Of a stretch of 64,000 nt of DNA, positions 15,305 through 26,479 are shown in pieces; within the stretch, counting starts at the first letter, position 1; every line of letters starts with the position of its first letter. The notes under the pieces are model-generated. The model did not search any database. It was not told the origin of the DNA and saw nothing but the letters and a program-made list of their open reading frames with translations. A program made the translations under genes and the position numbers. The stretch is from positions 560,345 through 624,344 of the forward strand of contig NW_024104666.1 in the NCBI RefSeq assembly GCF_003945595.2, read 5' to 3'. The stretch comes from Pipra filicauda. Taxonomy: Eukaryota; Chordata; Aves; Passeriformes; Pipridae.

Positions 15305-15425
15305 CTCGCGGGGACCGGCCACCCCCGGGGAGACCGGCCACCCCCGGGGAGACCGGCCACCCCCGGGGAGACCGGCCACCCCCGGGGAGACCGGCCACCC
15401 CCAAGGGAACCGGCCACCCCCGGGC
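15305..15425. repeat. 19-bp GC-rich minisatellite
   Basis: About six near-identical tandem copies of a 19-bp unit (GGCCACCCCCGGGGAGACC), the last ones slightly diverged. The minus strand carries repeated runs of four to five G, so G-quadruplex formation is plausible. It lies about 300 bp inside the presumed MTMR3 first intron. Confidence 0.9.
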
Positions 15426-15839
15426 ACCTCCGCGGGCCGGGCACGGGAGCGGCGGCGCCGGGCGAGGCCCAGCGGGCAGCCCGCTGCCCGGCCCCGCCGC
15501 CCGAGCCCCGCAGAGAACGGCACGGCCGGGCACAGGAGGCCGCCGGGCCGCCTCCTGCCGCTGCCCCCGGCCGGGCCGAGCGGAGCGGGGCTGAGGGCGC
15601 CGTGGCGGCCCCGCACCCGCGGCCGAGGGGGCGTGTGCGGCCCTCAGTGACAGCGCGGCCGCGCTCCGCCAGGCCCTGCGCCGGGCCGGCCCTCCCCGCC
15701 GCGGGACAGCGGGCACGCCGGCGGGTCCTTACCGCGGGGCAGGGCATGGCGCGGAGCCCCCCCCGTCCGGGGCGCGGCGTCCTGCCGGGGCCGGGGTCGC
15801 TGCGGGCTCGGGGCCGCCGCCGCCGCCTCACGGGCACAA

Positions 15840-15851
15840 CAACATGGCGGC
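15840..15851 (+). promoter_or_regulatory. YY1-type core promoter element
   Basis: CAACATGGCGGC matches the YY1 consensus CAANATGGCGGC at all 12 positions. On the minus strand it reads GCCGCCATGTTG. It sits at the upstream edge of the presumed MTMR3 first exon, where YY1 sites commonly mark start sites of TATA-less CpG promoters. Confidence 0.6.
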
Positions 15852-15984
15852 CGCGCGGCCTCCTCCCGCCTCAGCCCGCCCCCCGCGGGGAGGGGCCCGC
15901 GCGCCGCTCCCGCCCTCGGCCATGAGGGAGCGGTGGGGGCGGGATCCGCTGAGCGAGCGGGAGTCGGGGAATCGGGGAACGGCG

Positions 15985-16253
15985 GAGTCACAGACCCACG
16001 GAACGATGGAATCTCAGGATGATAGAATTATAGAATCATGGAACCACAGAACTACGGAATCGTAGAATCGGGAAATTACCGAATCACAGAAATACAGAAT
16101 CATGGAATCGCAGAGTTGCAGAATCACGGAATTGTAGAACCAAAGACCCACAGAATTATAGAATCACGGAATTACGGAATCGTAGAATCACAGAATTAGG
16201 GAATCATAGAATCAGGAAATTGCAGAATCATAGAATCATGAAACTACAGATTC
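15985..16253 (-). repeat. Long degenerate array of CR1 terminal octamers
   Basis: About 270 bp is built almost entirely of degenerate 8-bp units of the form ATAGAATC / ACGGAATC / ACAGAATT. This is the reverse complement of the ATTCTRTG octamer found at CR1 3' ends. It leads directly into a minus-strand CR1 body. CR1 tails usually carry only a few octamers, so roughly 30 units is unusually long. Confidence 0.85.
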
Positions 16254-16500
16254 AGCAAGGTCGAAGGAGACCCTTAAGATCATCCAATCCAACCCTCGCC
16301 CTCAGCACCACCAACGTAACCCCTCAACCAGATCACCCAGCACCAGGTCCAAACACCTCTTAAACAATTCCATGCGTGCTGACTCCACCACCTCCCGGCA
16401 GCCCATTCCAATGTCTGACCACCCAAATGGTGAAAACACTTTTCTGATATGCAGTGTCACAGCCCCTCCCAGCTGAGCGCTCCCCGTGCCCTCAGAAGGG
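16254..16500 (-). mobile_element. CR1 LINE 3' fragment (minus)
   Basis: Antisense CR1 3' UTR, recognised from GACCCTTAAGATCATCCAAT, a block corresponding to TGGTGACTCCACCACCTCCC, and GCAGCCCATTCCAATG. It is 5'-truncated. It abuts a plus-strand CR1 at about 16.5 kb, so the two copies lie 5' to 5'. Confidence 0.85.
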
Positions 16501-16502
16501 AC

Positions 16503-16937
16503 CACGGAGATGATTGAAGGACTGGAGCACCCCCCTTATGAGGAGAGACTGCAGGAGCTGGGCCTCGTTAGTCCGGAGAAGACTGAGAAGGGATCTCATC
16601 AACGCATATAAATATCTCCAGGGGGTGTCCAGAGGATGGTGCCAGACTCTTTTCCTTGGAGCTGAGTGACAAGATGAGGAGCAATGGCCATAAACTGAAA
16701 CACAAGACGTTCCACCTCAACATGGGAAGACCTTCTTTCCGTGGAGGGTGGCAGAGCTGCCCAGGGAGGTCGTGGATTCTCCTTCTCTACAGACATTCCA
16801 AACCCACCCAGACACATTCCTGTGTCACCTGCTCGAGGTCACCATGCCTCGGCAGGGGGTTGGACTGGGTGGTATCTGGAAGTCCTTTCCAACACTAACA
16901 GTTCTGTGATTCTGTGATTCTGTGAATCTGTGAAGCT
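16503..16937 (+). mobile_element. CR1 LINE 3' fragment (plus)
   Basis: Sense CR1 3' region. It starts near GATTGAAGGACTGGAGCACC, passes through the GGAGAAGACTGAGAAGGGAT block and ends with TTGGACTGGGTGG..TCCTTTCCAACACTAAC followed by ATTCTGTG octamers at about 16908-16930. This is a textbook CR1 terminus. Confidence 0.9.
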
Positions 16938-16939
16938 GA

Positions 16940-19290
16940 CTCACCCCTTACTCGTTATCCCCCTGCAGGAGTCTGTAAACACCAGCACTGACTGGGCGTC
17001 CCAGAGCCCCTCTGAGGTGGGAGGTGTGAGCCATGGGGCAGGAGGTGCCTCAGAAGAGGGTTTAGCACCCAACCTGTGAGACAGGTAATAGTGTAGGTGG
17101 GTGCTGAGGGGGGCTAAGGAGCTCTGAGATCTGAGATGTACCCACACCCTGCAGCATCCACTGCCATCCCTCCTCTCTAGGATTCTCTAAAACCCCTGGA
17201 GAAACACCCTATCCAGCCATAAAAGCCGGTCTGGTGCACAAGGTCTTCAGGCTGATGTTTTCCTGCGTTGCTTTGGTGCCACCCAGCTCAGCTGTAGGAC
17301 ATGTGTGGCCCCACACCACCAGGACATGCGCTGTCCAAGCTACCCTACACAGCCCACAGCTCCTAAAGCATGAGGTAATGGGGAACAGAGAGCCAACACA
17401 AGGCAGGACTGCCAAAAAACACATGGAAACTGAGACACAAGTGATAAAGCCAAAGGTCTGTGAGCGTTAAGCTACAGAAAACACAAGAAAGCTGGAGAGG
17501 AGAGCGGCACCACTGTCGGAGGCGGCAAGAGCGTCACCGGTTCCAAAATGAAGCCTTTACTAAGCCTTATGCAATGAAGCTCCTTTCCAGCAGCAAGATT
17601 TATATCTGGGTTTTGTTGCAACCGTGATGGATCGTTAATGTTTTATTTTTATACATATCTTTAATTTACAATACCCTATGTAGGTCAGGTTGTACTTCTG
17701 CGAGAGATTTCCACCTGCTCCTCATGTTCGCCTTGATCTGAAATGAAATGCTTGCAAGCAGCTATAAAATGCACTCCTAAATTATCCACAGGACTCTCCC
17801 TCTGAGTCCAAGGCTAGTCATTGTAACAGATGGACTTCAGTCTGTCATTAGGTCATGTCTAAGCTGGAAGGAGCATTAATGTTCAGAGAGAACAATGCAA
17901 AATACAGGATCCCGTGTCTTCACACTCGGGTATGAGCCACGCAGTGAGTTGTGTTCTAGTTCTTCTCCCTTGGCCAGGGACAGCCAACATTTGAAAGGAA
18001 GTTAATCAGACCCTCTGAAGGGATTTTTTTCCCAACAACAAGCCATCATCTGAATGCAAATGTGATCTGAATGTCAATATGTATCTTCAGCGGAACTTTG
18101 GAAGAAATACAGGTAACTGAAGGGAAAAAACAGGATTCTTGGCCTGTTTACACCCCAAGGCAACAAAAATATGTTGAGCCAGTATAGGTAAATCTGAAAA
18201 GGATGTGTGTTGACAGCATTAGCAAGCAAAATGTGAATTTTGAGAAGTCCCTGTTAAATGTTGCCTTTCTGAGTGTGTCTGGAGGGAGATCAGATGTGAC
18301 CTACTTCAGGGAGCTGGATCCTGGAGACCCAGGGCTGCTGCACAGCAGAACCTGCTGGGTGCTCCTGCTGGTTTTCGAGGAGGGGGAACTCCTGCAGTGC
18401 CATCCCTGTGACAGGAAAAGCTGGGCACTTCCAGCTGCTTATTTCTATACTCCATCTTTACCAATACGGTCACACACATTGCACGGAGACATTCCACGTC
18501 CTGTGTCCTGAACCTCTCCATTACTTGTGTTCCAGTGTATTTTTTAATATGGTAAATTACTTTGGCCATATTTCCCATGATGATCAGGACGAAGGATGAT
18601 AGCTAATGAGGATTATTTTATGGAAATGGGAATTACTGGACCCAAAGGGAGAGCAAGGCCTGTAAGAACCTGGCAGCTCAGGGAATGAGGTGTTCCCAAA
18701 ACCAGAGTCCTGACAGACCTGGAATGTATCCTCACTCATCCAGTACAGTTTTTAATTTGTCAGCTGGAGGGTGGTAATGAATTACAGAGGAACTCCTGAA
18801 GCACTGGCTGGTTTTAAGCAGGAGGAAGTAAAGCAATCCAGTCACTTAGACACACGTTAGTGTGACCTCAACAACATTAAAAGCTTAAAAAATAAAATAT
18901 AAAGGAAAAAGCAGTTGGGGCCAGACAAATAAATGTAAAAATGTAAAGTAAAAATGTGACATAGCTTTACTAAAGATTAATTGCATTTAACTAAGATTAT
19001 ACCTTTGATAATTGTTTTTTAGACAACAGATATATTATAGCTTTATTAATTTATTCAATAAATTAATGGAAAGCAGGTCCATAAAATGTAGCTAGATGGA
19101 AAAGGTAGGGAAGGCACCTCAAATATACACCAGTTGTGGATCCACAGGGAGTTCAAAGGGAAGAGTGAGCAGAAAGTGTCTGGGTTCCCTTGTTCTCCCT
19201 ATCCAGCCTCTGGAGCGCTGGATCCCCGTGATCACAGCCTGGCCCAGCAAGGCAGGTCTGCATATGCTCTTGATCTTGCACAATATTTTT
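16940..19290. other. Intergenic stretch without recognised features
   Basis: No exon or recognisable repeat is seen. An AT-rich segment lies at about 18.86-19.08 kb. It separates the presumed MTMR3 promoter from a CR1 remnant. Confidence 0.6.
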
Positions 19291-19299
19291 CAGCCAGGC

Positions 19300-19740
19300 C
19301 TTGGAACAAAAGGTAGGAGTGAGCTGATGGCATTTGCTGATGGCACAAAGCTGGGAGGCACCAGCCGAGCAGCAGGAATAGCTGTACTGCTGGAAGAGTT
19401 GGATAACACAGAGCTGGCACACTGGGAATGGGATGAAATTTAATAGTGGAAAGTACAAGGTCATGCCCTTGGGAATTGCTAACAAGAATCTCTGCTGCAA
19501 GCTGGGAGCTCATCAGTTGGAAATGACAGAAGAAGAGAAAAATCTGGGTGTATTTGTTGATCTCCAGATGACTGTGAACTCCCAGTATGAAGCAGATCTG
19601 ACAAAAAGCATGGATCAACTGAGATATTTCCAGGACAAGGGGAAATGTTTATGCCATTATAGGAAGCTCTGCTGCAACCTTCTCTGGAATTATGCAGCTC
19701 TGGTCACTTTTTATCAAGGGAGACAAAATGTGACCGGAAA
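19300..19740 (+). mobile_element. Decayed CR1 ORF2 fragment (end of reverse-transcriptase region)
   Basis: Two overlapping frames preserve the order of the CR1 ORF2 C-terminal region. The first carries FADGTKLGG (from FADDTKLGG) and then an L..LDN.ELA.WEWDE-like stretch. The second carries MKFNSGKYKVMPLG, an LE-like block and KNLGVFVD. The frame changes by one step near 19435. The fragment is much older than the 3'-end copies nearby and is not a functional gene. Confidence 0.8.
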
Positions 19741-19744
19741 GTAA

Positions 19745-21650
19745 TTACAGGGTAATACTGATTTTTTCCCTATATAAGGATCTTGAAAGAATTTGTTTAG
19801 CCAGAAAACCTGAATGCTGAGAAGGGAAATGGGTGTTCTCCACGAAACTTCAGGGAGTAAACACAACAGTAAACACATCTCCCTTAAGAGCAGGGGTGTT
19901 CATACACGAGAAAACAAGTATCCGATGGCCATGAAAAGTCTGGGCTGAAACATGAGAACACTGGAGCTTCCAGCAGCTCAAGTCCGGAGGCTCTGGGTCA
20001 TCCTTCCCAGAGCTGCTGTACCCTCATGCAGTTGCCACCAACAGCTGAGAACTGACCCTAAAGGCCCAACAAGTCCTTCCCAAACCTCTCTTACTCTTTG
20101 AGGCACAGCCACTGAGTCACTAGTTGGCTCCTTGTGGAAAGAAAAGGGGTACCCGGTGTGGAGAGACGTTCCTTGGGCTGCAGTTGCAACCCAAATGTCA
20201 CTTGAGTTCAGTAAGGACACATTTAAAATCTGCACGTGGTTGTGGAGAGCATCCTGTTCTGGCTCATCCCACCCCGGTCCCTGGGATCCCCTTCCCAGAG
20301 CCCGGCTCTGGTGCCCATCCTGGGCATGAGCTGCAGTCCTGGAGTGTCCCACACCTGGGACAGCGACAAACAGCCAGGCCAAAGGTGTGCTGGGTCCTTC
20401 CCTGCCCGTGTTCCCATCCAGGGACCTTTATACACTTCACTGGCCCCAACACCCACCCCAGCCTTTGCAGGCTGTGTCTGTCATGATGAAAAACTGATGG
20501 CAAGCTCAGATATACCTTAAAACAAACAATCAGCACACCAAGTCCTGATCCAGTAAGAACAGTCAGATCGTGGAACATGGGGTAGTTTGCTTTCTCAGGA
20601 CTCCAAACTGCCTCCTTTGGCCAGGTTGCTACCCAAAAGCAGCTCCTTTCATCGCTTCTCTCCTATTTTGTTTGTTTTCTCATCTTTTATCCTACTTAGA
20701 TGTTTTACTCATTTTACTCTCCTGGTTTTTTAATGAATGCCTGAGCAGAATGTTCAGCCCCATCCCTGGTCACTGTATTGACGTGGTATTCCTTGTCTTG
20801 TAGGTGCTTCCATCCCTCCTGCTCCCATCAAACAAGCTGCTATTTCATTGCTCATTCCATCCAGCTGGGAGGAGGTGACATCGGGGTCAGAACACCCCTG
20901 ATTCAAATGTGGCAGGTGAGAGCCACCCACTGCCAGTCCTCCTGATGGGGCCCCAAAACAGATGCTCTGACTCATTCCCTTGCAAAGTAGATGAATAATT
21001 TGAAAATAACGAGATTTTTATTACATACATATCATTTTGGTCGGAACATTTTGCAACAGTCTCATTTTAGGATTTTTTTGTCTGGTAATAACCCCGTTTT
21101 AAACCAAGACGTGTTATTAGTGACGCTGCGCTGAGGGGAAGCAGCAGTGAAGCTGCCTTGGCTGCACATCAAGATGATTATCACAGGGCTACCCAAACAT
21201 GAAGATTTGGGGGACTCAGAACTTCAAGTTCAGTGGAATAGCGACCACACTTTTGAGCAAATATGAAAATGGCTTTGGGGACAGTGTTTGCAGGTAGGAG
21301 CACAGATGGCTGAGCCTGGCTCTGCAAGGATGTGTCAGCCCAGCTCTGTCTGGATCAGCCAAAGCCAGACTATGTCCAGCTGTGAAAGGCAGGAGAGCTC
21401 TGCATTCCTGAATTTGTACTGGACACACCAGTGCTGCTCCTGTTCATTGCTCTGTGGGTGATGGATGACACCTTGTTTGTGCAAGGAGTTTCTATACCTG
21501 GAAGTAAAAGCTGAAGCCCTCAGTATTCAGTTCAGTGCGGGAAGGATGCCTGGAAGTCTTGGTTTGTGGATGCTTATATTATTTTCTTTAAAAAACTAAT
21601 AACCCATAGGAGATAATTATTAGATTAATAGAGATTCATGTTAGACTCAT
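19745..21650. other. Intergenic stretch without recognised features
   Basis: Ordinary single-copy DNA with no exon of a known protein and no clear repeat. Open frames near 20.1-20.6 kb overlap on both strands, have no homology signature and lack matching splice structure. Confidence 0.6.
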
Positions 21651-21654
21651 AATT

Positions 21655-22058
21655 TCCTCCTCTGGAGCCAGGCTGGGAGAGCTGGGGGGGTTCCCCTCGA
21701 GAAGAGAAGGCTCCAGGGAGAGCTGAGAGCCCCTTGCAGGGCCTAAAGGGGCTCCAGGAGAGCTGGAGAGGGACTGGGGACAAGGCATGGAGGGACAGGA
21801 CGCAGGGAATGGCTTCCCACTGCCAGAGGGCAGGGAGAGATGGGATTTTGGGAAGGAATTCCTGGCTGTGAGGGTGGGGAGGCCCTGGCCCAGGTTGCCC
21901 AGAGAAGCTGTGGCTGCCCCTGGATCCCTGGAAGTGTCCAAGGCCAGGTTGGACGGGGCTTGGAGCAACCTGGGCTAGTGGGAGGTGTCCCTGCCCATGG
22001 CAGGAGTGAGACTGGATGAGCTTTAAGGTCCCTTCCCACTCAAACCATCTCATGATAT
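21655..22058 (+). mobile_element. CR1 LINE 3' fragment
   Basis: Sense CR1 3' UTR from GAGAAGAGAAGGCTCCAGGG, through GAGGGTGGGGAGGCCCTGGC and CAGAGAAGCTGTGGCTGCCC, to CTTTAAGGTCCCTTCCCACT. The terminal octamer is decayed. Confidence 0.92.
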
Positions 22059-22059
22059 T

Positions 22060-22840
22060 TTTTATCCCGTGAGCTAAAAATACATAAAAGGTTGAAAGCA
22101 TTTTGTACTGAACCTGTCTTTTCTTTGCAAAAGCCAACTGACACAACTTTAACCTGTATCATGTGCTGTGCTGCTGCAACAAAGCTGCCCGAAAAAAATG
22201 CTTTTCATAATAAAGCATACCTGTTTTTCTTAATAAGCACTTAAGAACCTTCCTCCTGAGGTTGGATAATTAGAGAAACAGCAGGCAAAGAGGGGCCAGG
22301 CAGCTGTCGGATCAGAGGATCTGCTTCGAGTGTCATTAGAAGACGATATTATTTTAACTGAATATCTTTCAGTGCTAATTCTTTCCTGTAGACACAGGCT
22401 GGTAGCTGGCTCAGGGCTCTGCTGGGAGTTCCCACCCACGGGAACTTGCATCATTAAACTCTCCACAGTTGAGCAACTCCTGGGTTCCACTGCCCAGGCG
22501 GATGCGGTACCTGCAGTGTCCTGGCACAGGGGGACGGGTGCTCCTGCCCCTCCCAGCCCCAGTGCCACACAGGGAGTCAACTAAGGAGTACCTTGGGTCA
22601 TCTCTGGTGGCTTTCATTAGTGACCAAAATAAGAAATATTCTACGATCAGACTTCATGATGAAAACAGACTTCATGATGAAAACAGACTTAGAAGGGTTT
22701 AACTGGAGAACGATGGGAAATTAAAAGAATAGTTAATGAATTATTGTAGGATCCATCAGGTCAGTAGTTTAACGCTGACACCTCTGTCTTTATGGCTGTC
22801 AAGAACATGCTGTGGAAGGTGTGATTGTTACCCTGTGCTG
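22060..22840. other. Intergenic stretch; contains a short 18-bp duplication
   Basis: Nothing coding is recognised. At 22651-22692 an 18-bp unit (ACTTCATGATGAAAACAG) is present twice with a partial third copy. Confidence 0.6.
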
Positions 22841-22844
22841 GCAC

Positions 22845-23341
22845 TGCTGGGGCACCTCCAGTGCTGTGTCCTGTTCTGGGCCCCTCAGACAAGAGACACT
22901 GAGGGGCTGGAGCGTGTGCAGGGAAGGGAACGGAGCTGGGAAGGGGCTGGAGCAGCAGGAGGGGCTGAGGAAGCTGGGGGGGCTCAGCCTGGAGCAAAGG
23001 AGGCTCAGGGGGGACCTTCTGGCTCTGCAACCCCCTGACAGGAGGGGGGAGCCGGGGGGGGGGTCGGGCTCTGCTCCCAGGGAACAAGGGACAGGAGGAG
23101 AGGGAACGGCCTCCAGCTGTGCCAGGGGAGGGTCAGGTTGGACATCAGGGAACATTTCTTCCTGGAAAGGGCTGTCCAGCCCTGACACAGCTGCCCAGGG
23201 CAGGGGTGGAGTCCCCATCCCTGGAGGTGTCCAAGAAACAAAAGGATGTGCACTTAATGCCATGGTCTAGTTGACAAGGTGGTGATCAGTCAAACTTGGA
23301 GGTCTTTTCCAACCTAAATGATTCTGTCATTCTATGATTCC
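22845..23341 (+). mobile_element. CR1 LINE 3' fragment (second subfamily)
   Basis: A different CR1 subfamily from the 21.6-kb copy. It runs from GTGCTGTGTCCTGTTCTGGG, through GGCTGGAGCGTGTGCAGGGA, CAGCTGTGCCAGGGGAGGGT and GGTCTTTTCCAACCTAAATG, to ATTCTGTC ATTCTATG octamers. Confidence 0.92.
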
Positions 23342-23344
23342 AAG

Positions 23345-25960
23345 GTTTGTAGCTTCCATTAGTCCTTGATAAGCTAATGTATATCATTAAGATAAAACGG
23401 AAAAAAGGAAAAAGTGGAGCTGGGTTGAAATATTGCAAAGCCCAGGGCTCTCCTGATTCATTGCTATTACTGTAATTGCATTTCAGCTGCTTTGAACACT
23501 TAATAGCCAATTTCTACAACTTTGCAATTTAGTCCTATGGTTCTTTTTTTTTTTTTTTAGATTACACTGACATTTTCCTCAGGCTGTTTCATAACTCTTT
23601 CATTTTATTCTATTTTACTCTATTCTATTCACTTCACCCTGACATGATGGTCCTTCAGGGTTCCCTGCACCCTCAGAGCAGCGTGTGAGGAGAGCACACT
23701 CTGTGATGTCCTCTGGAGCAGCAGAGGGGACAGCAGCTGAGCCTCCCCTGCTCTGTGTGTGGCAAGGAAGGTCACTCGGCCTGGAAACCGCCAAGGCTCC
23801 CGCGTGAGTAGGAAAACAGCTCTTTGTGACTGCACAGAAGCAAAGCAGAGACTCCTTCCAACCCCACACTCTCATTTGGGACTTTGGGGTGGAATTTGAG
23901 CAAAGGCAGGAGCTGTGGAAGCCTCGGTGCTGTTCAGGACGTGGGATGCTGGACTGCAGCGCTTGGGGCAGCCTGGCCAGGAAAATACATCAGTGCGACC
24001 TCCAGTAGCACATTCCTGGGGTCACTCCAGTGTTTCACTCCTCTTCTGGGTGCTTTTTGTGCTGCTTGAAACAGAAAAGCTGCTTTTGTGCCTTATCACT
24101 CTGGGAGGGGGGAGCAGCCTTCCCGCAGAGCCGGAGTCGGGAGGTGATCCCTGTGTAGCTGCCACAGAACCAGGGCACTCGTCCCAGGCCTCGGCTGGTG
24201 ACATCTGATCTCCCCCAACACTACATCCAGTGCTGAGCAGCTTCCTCCTGTCCATGAATCACACTGGAGAAGGATCCTTTCAATAAAAGCTCCTTTCCAA
24301 AAGCTTTTTTTTTTTTCTGGAGAAGATCTCCCTTTCACATCTGATCCGAAACCTGCTTGCCCTGTAACTTCAGATGGCTCTGGATCAAACCTTGAAAGAG
24401 GGATTTTCAGCACAGCCAGCAGCCATCGTTCTGATTTTAATGCTTTGCCTTATCTGGGCAGACAGGTTGGCAGTTTCCCTGCGCACTGGGATCAGAAAGT
24501 CGTGATTTTGTTAAGATTTCAGATTTAACTTTTGCTGTCATGAAGTGTTAAAGGTCTCTGACACGTTGAGCAGATGCACTTTTTTTTTGCCAGATAGATT
24601 TGTACGAATAACGTGTCTACATATAATTATCTAACTCGGTTATACATGAGGAATTAATATCCCCAATATTTTGGGTAGAGGCCCCAGTAGTTCACGGTGC
24701 TTCAGGAAATCAGATAGAGAATACGCAGTTGGTAAGGTAACAAAAAACACCCCAAAAAGAGGAATAGTGACTCAAAACAGCTCGATGACACATTCGAAGC
24801 CCACTGAGTCACTTGGCATCGTGCCAGGACTGCTCTGAGGAGGGCTGGCACAGGAGGGGAGATAAACAGATGCCTCTGCAAGGGAATCATGTTTCAGTTG
24901 CCAAGCGTTATCCTCCCCAAAGCAGTCGGAGCAAAGCTTGGATCGACACCATCGCTGGGGGCTGGTCCTGGCGGGTTGTTCCGCACAGCCGGGGCTCCAG
25001 TCCCGAGGCCTGAGCGGTGCAGTGATGTTCGAGAAATAATGAATATTTCATATAAAAATTACTAATTCAACAGAACAGGAGAGATGGCAAGTTCCAGACA
25101 GCCCGTTGTGACATTTACAGTGCGAATCGGTAACACCCGACCGAGCGTGAAGGGAACAGAGCCCTCCTGTCCGTGGGACAGGCACAGGGGCCGGGGCAGG
25201 GCTGAGGGATCCCTCGAGGTGTGCAGCCCCCTCCCCGCTCCCCCCGTGGGGTCACGGGCCCCCCGGTGCCAGCACACACAGCGGGGCAGCGGGGAGGCAC
25301 AACCCCGGCTGTCCGGACTGCGCGAGGATCGGGGATTGGGAGCCGGGACCTCCTTCCAGCCCGTCCCTGATCAGCCACATGACACAGGGCATGGCGTGGT
25401 TTCTATTTTAGGCCACTTTGCCATCTAAAGCTGGACTCTAAGTTTAGGAGGAGTTCCCTGTGGTCACGGGGGAGAGCCAGGACCCTTCGGAGCACAGATT
25501 AGTGGCGGCTGGAAGTGCCCGTGTCACCCCGCGGGTTGGGAAGCGCCCGATTCCTGCAGTTTCAGTGCCGTGTAAGCGCGACTGATGTAACCTGTGCCCG
25601 TACGAACCGACAGGAATTGCCCTTGTCCCGCAGTGTCCGGTGTACGGCACAGACACCCCCCGAGGAGCACCGGGCGGTCACCGCCGAGGGAACCGCTGAG
25701 GGGCCGCGGGGGTCCCCGGCTGGGACCGGTCCCTGTCCCCGCAGAGCCCCTTCCCCTGCCCGTGAGCCCGGACGGGGCAGTGCCACCGAGATATCGGGGT
25801 TTCCTTCTTTACGAAGGTGATTTATTGGACCAGCTGGTTTGCCTTCAAAGGGAGAACAGCTGGAGGCTCCTTCCCATCCCCACACAAGTCACGGGGTGTC
25901 ACTGCCCCAGCCCCGCGGCGGGCTGGGGCTGGGGCTGAACCCGCCCGTTTGGTCACGGCA
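23345..25960. other. Intergenic stretch upstream of the ASCC2 promoter
   Basis: No recognisable gene. A T-rich run lies at about 23546-23560, poly-T runs lie near 24307 and 24579, and GC content rises from about 25.1 kb onward toward the promoter region. Confidence 0.6.
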
Positions 25961-25967
25961 GCACGAT

Positions 25968-26466
25968 CCCGGCTCCCGTCCCTTGGGATCCACACAGGCT
26001 CCGATCCCCGCTCCTGTCCCTTGGGATCCACACCGGGCCCGATCCCGGCTCCTGACTCCCGGATCCACACCGGCTCCGATCCCGGCTCCGTCCCTTGGGA
26101 TCCACACCGGGCCCGATCCCAGCTCATGTCCCTTGGGATCCACACCGGGCCCGATTCCGGCTCCCGTTCCTTGGGATCCACACCGGGCCCGATCCCGGCT
26201 CCCGTCCCTTGGGATCCACGTCGGGCCCGATCCCGGCTCCCGTCCCTTGGGATCCACGTCGGGCCCGATCCCGGCTCCCGTCCCTTGGGATCCACATCGG
26301 CTCCGATCCCGGCTCCCGTCCCTTGGGATCCACATCGGCTCCGATCCCGGCTCCCGTCCCTTGGGATCCACACCGGGCCCGATCCCAGCTCCTGTCCCTT
26401 GGGATCCACACCGGGCCCGATCCCAGCTCCTGTCCCCGGATCCACACCGGCCCCTATCCCGGCTCC
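25968..26466. repeat. 38-bp GC-rich minisatellite, about 13 copies
   Basis: Tandem units of 38 bp, each with a CCCTTGGGATCCAC core (a BamHI site in nearly every unit) and a CGGGCCCGATCCCGGCTCC half. The ATCCAC core recurs at exact 38-bp spacing through most of the array, with minor indels at the left and right ends. Because 38 is not a multiple of 3, each unit is read in a different frame. The unit lacks stops, so several overlapping frames on both strands stay open. None is a gene. Confidence 0.95.
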
Positions 26467-26479
26467 CGCCCCTCGATCG

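Larger units (their letters stand above)
15190..15960 (-). promoter_or_regulatory. MTMR3: CpG island and probable MTMR3 promoter / non-coding exon 1
   Basis: This block is extremely GC- and CpG-rich compared with both flanks, as expected for a housekeeping promoter. On the minus strand a good splice donor (CGCG|GTAAGGAC, intron starting at 15732) follows a GC-rich segment, which would give an untranslated first exon from roughly 15733 to 15860. A perfect YY1-type element lies near the presumed start site. In other vertebrates the gene head-to-head with ASCC2 is MTMR3, a phosphoinositide 3-phosphatase, and the orientation here agrees. The gene name is inferred from synteny only, because no coding exon is present. 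Confidence 0.5.

Noticed and set aside
15305..15425. CRISPR-like direct repeats
   Set aside because: The 19-bp units abut with no unique spacers. It is a eukaryotic minisatellite.
15137..15991. Several overlapping open frames of 115-222 codons around 15.1-16 kb
   Set aside because: GC-rich CpG-island sequence and a 19-bp repeat keep multiple frames open. The composition is Pro/Arg/Ala/Gly with no conserved domain.
19978..20578. Possible gene from overlapping open frames of about 100-134 codons
   Set aside because: Frames lie on both strands over the same bases, without homology, splice support or codon bias.
21625..23270. Open frames of 100-170 codons on both strands
   Set aside because: They lie within CR1 3' UTR copies. 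The same peptides recur at every other CR1 copy in the window.
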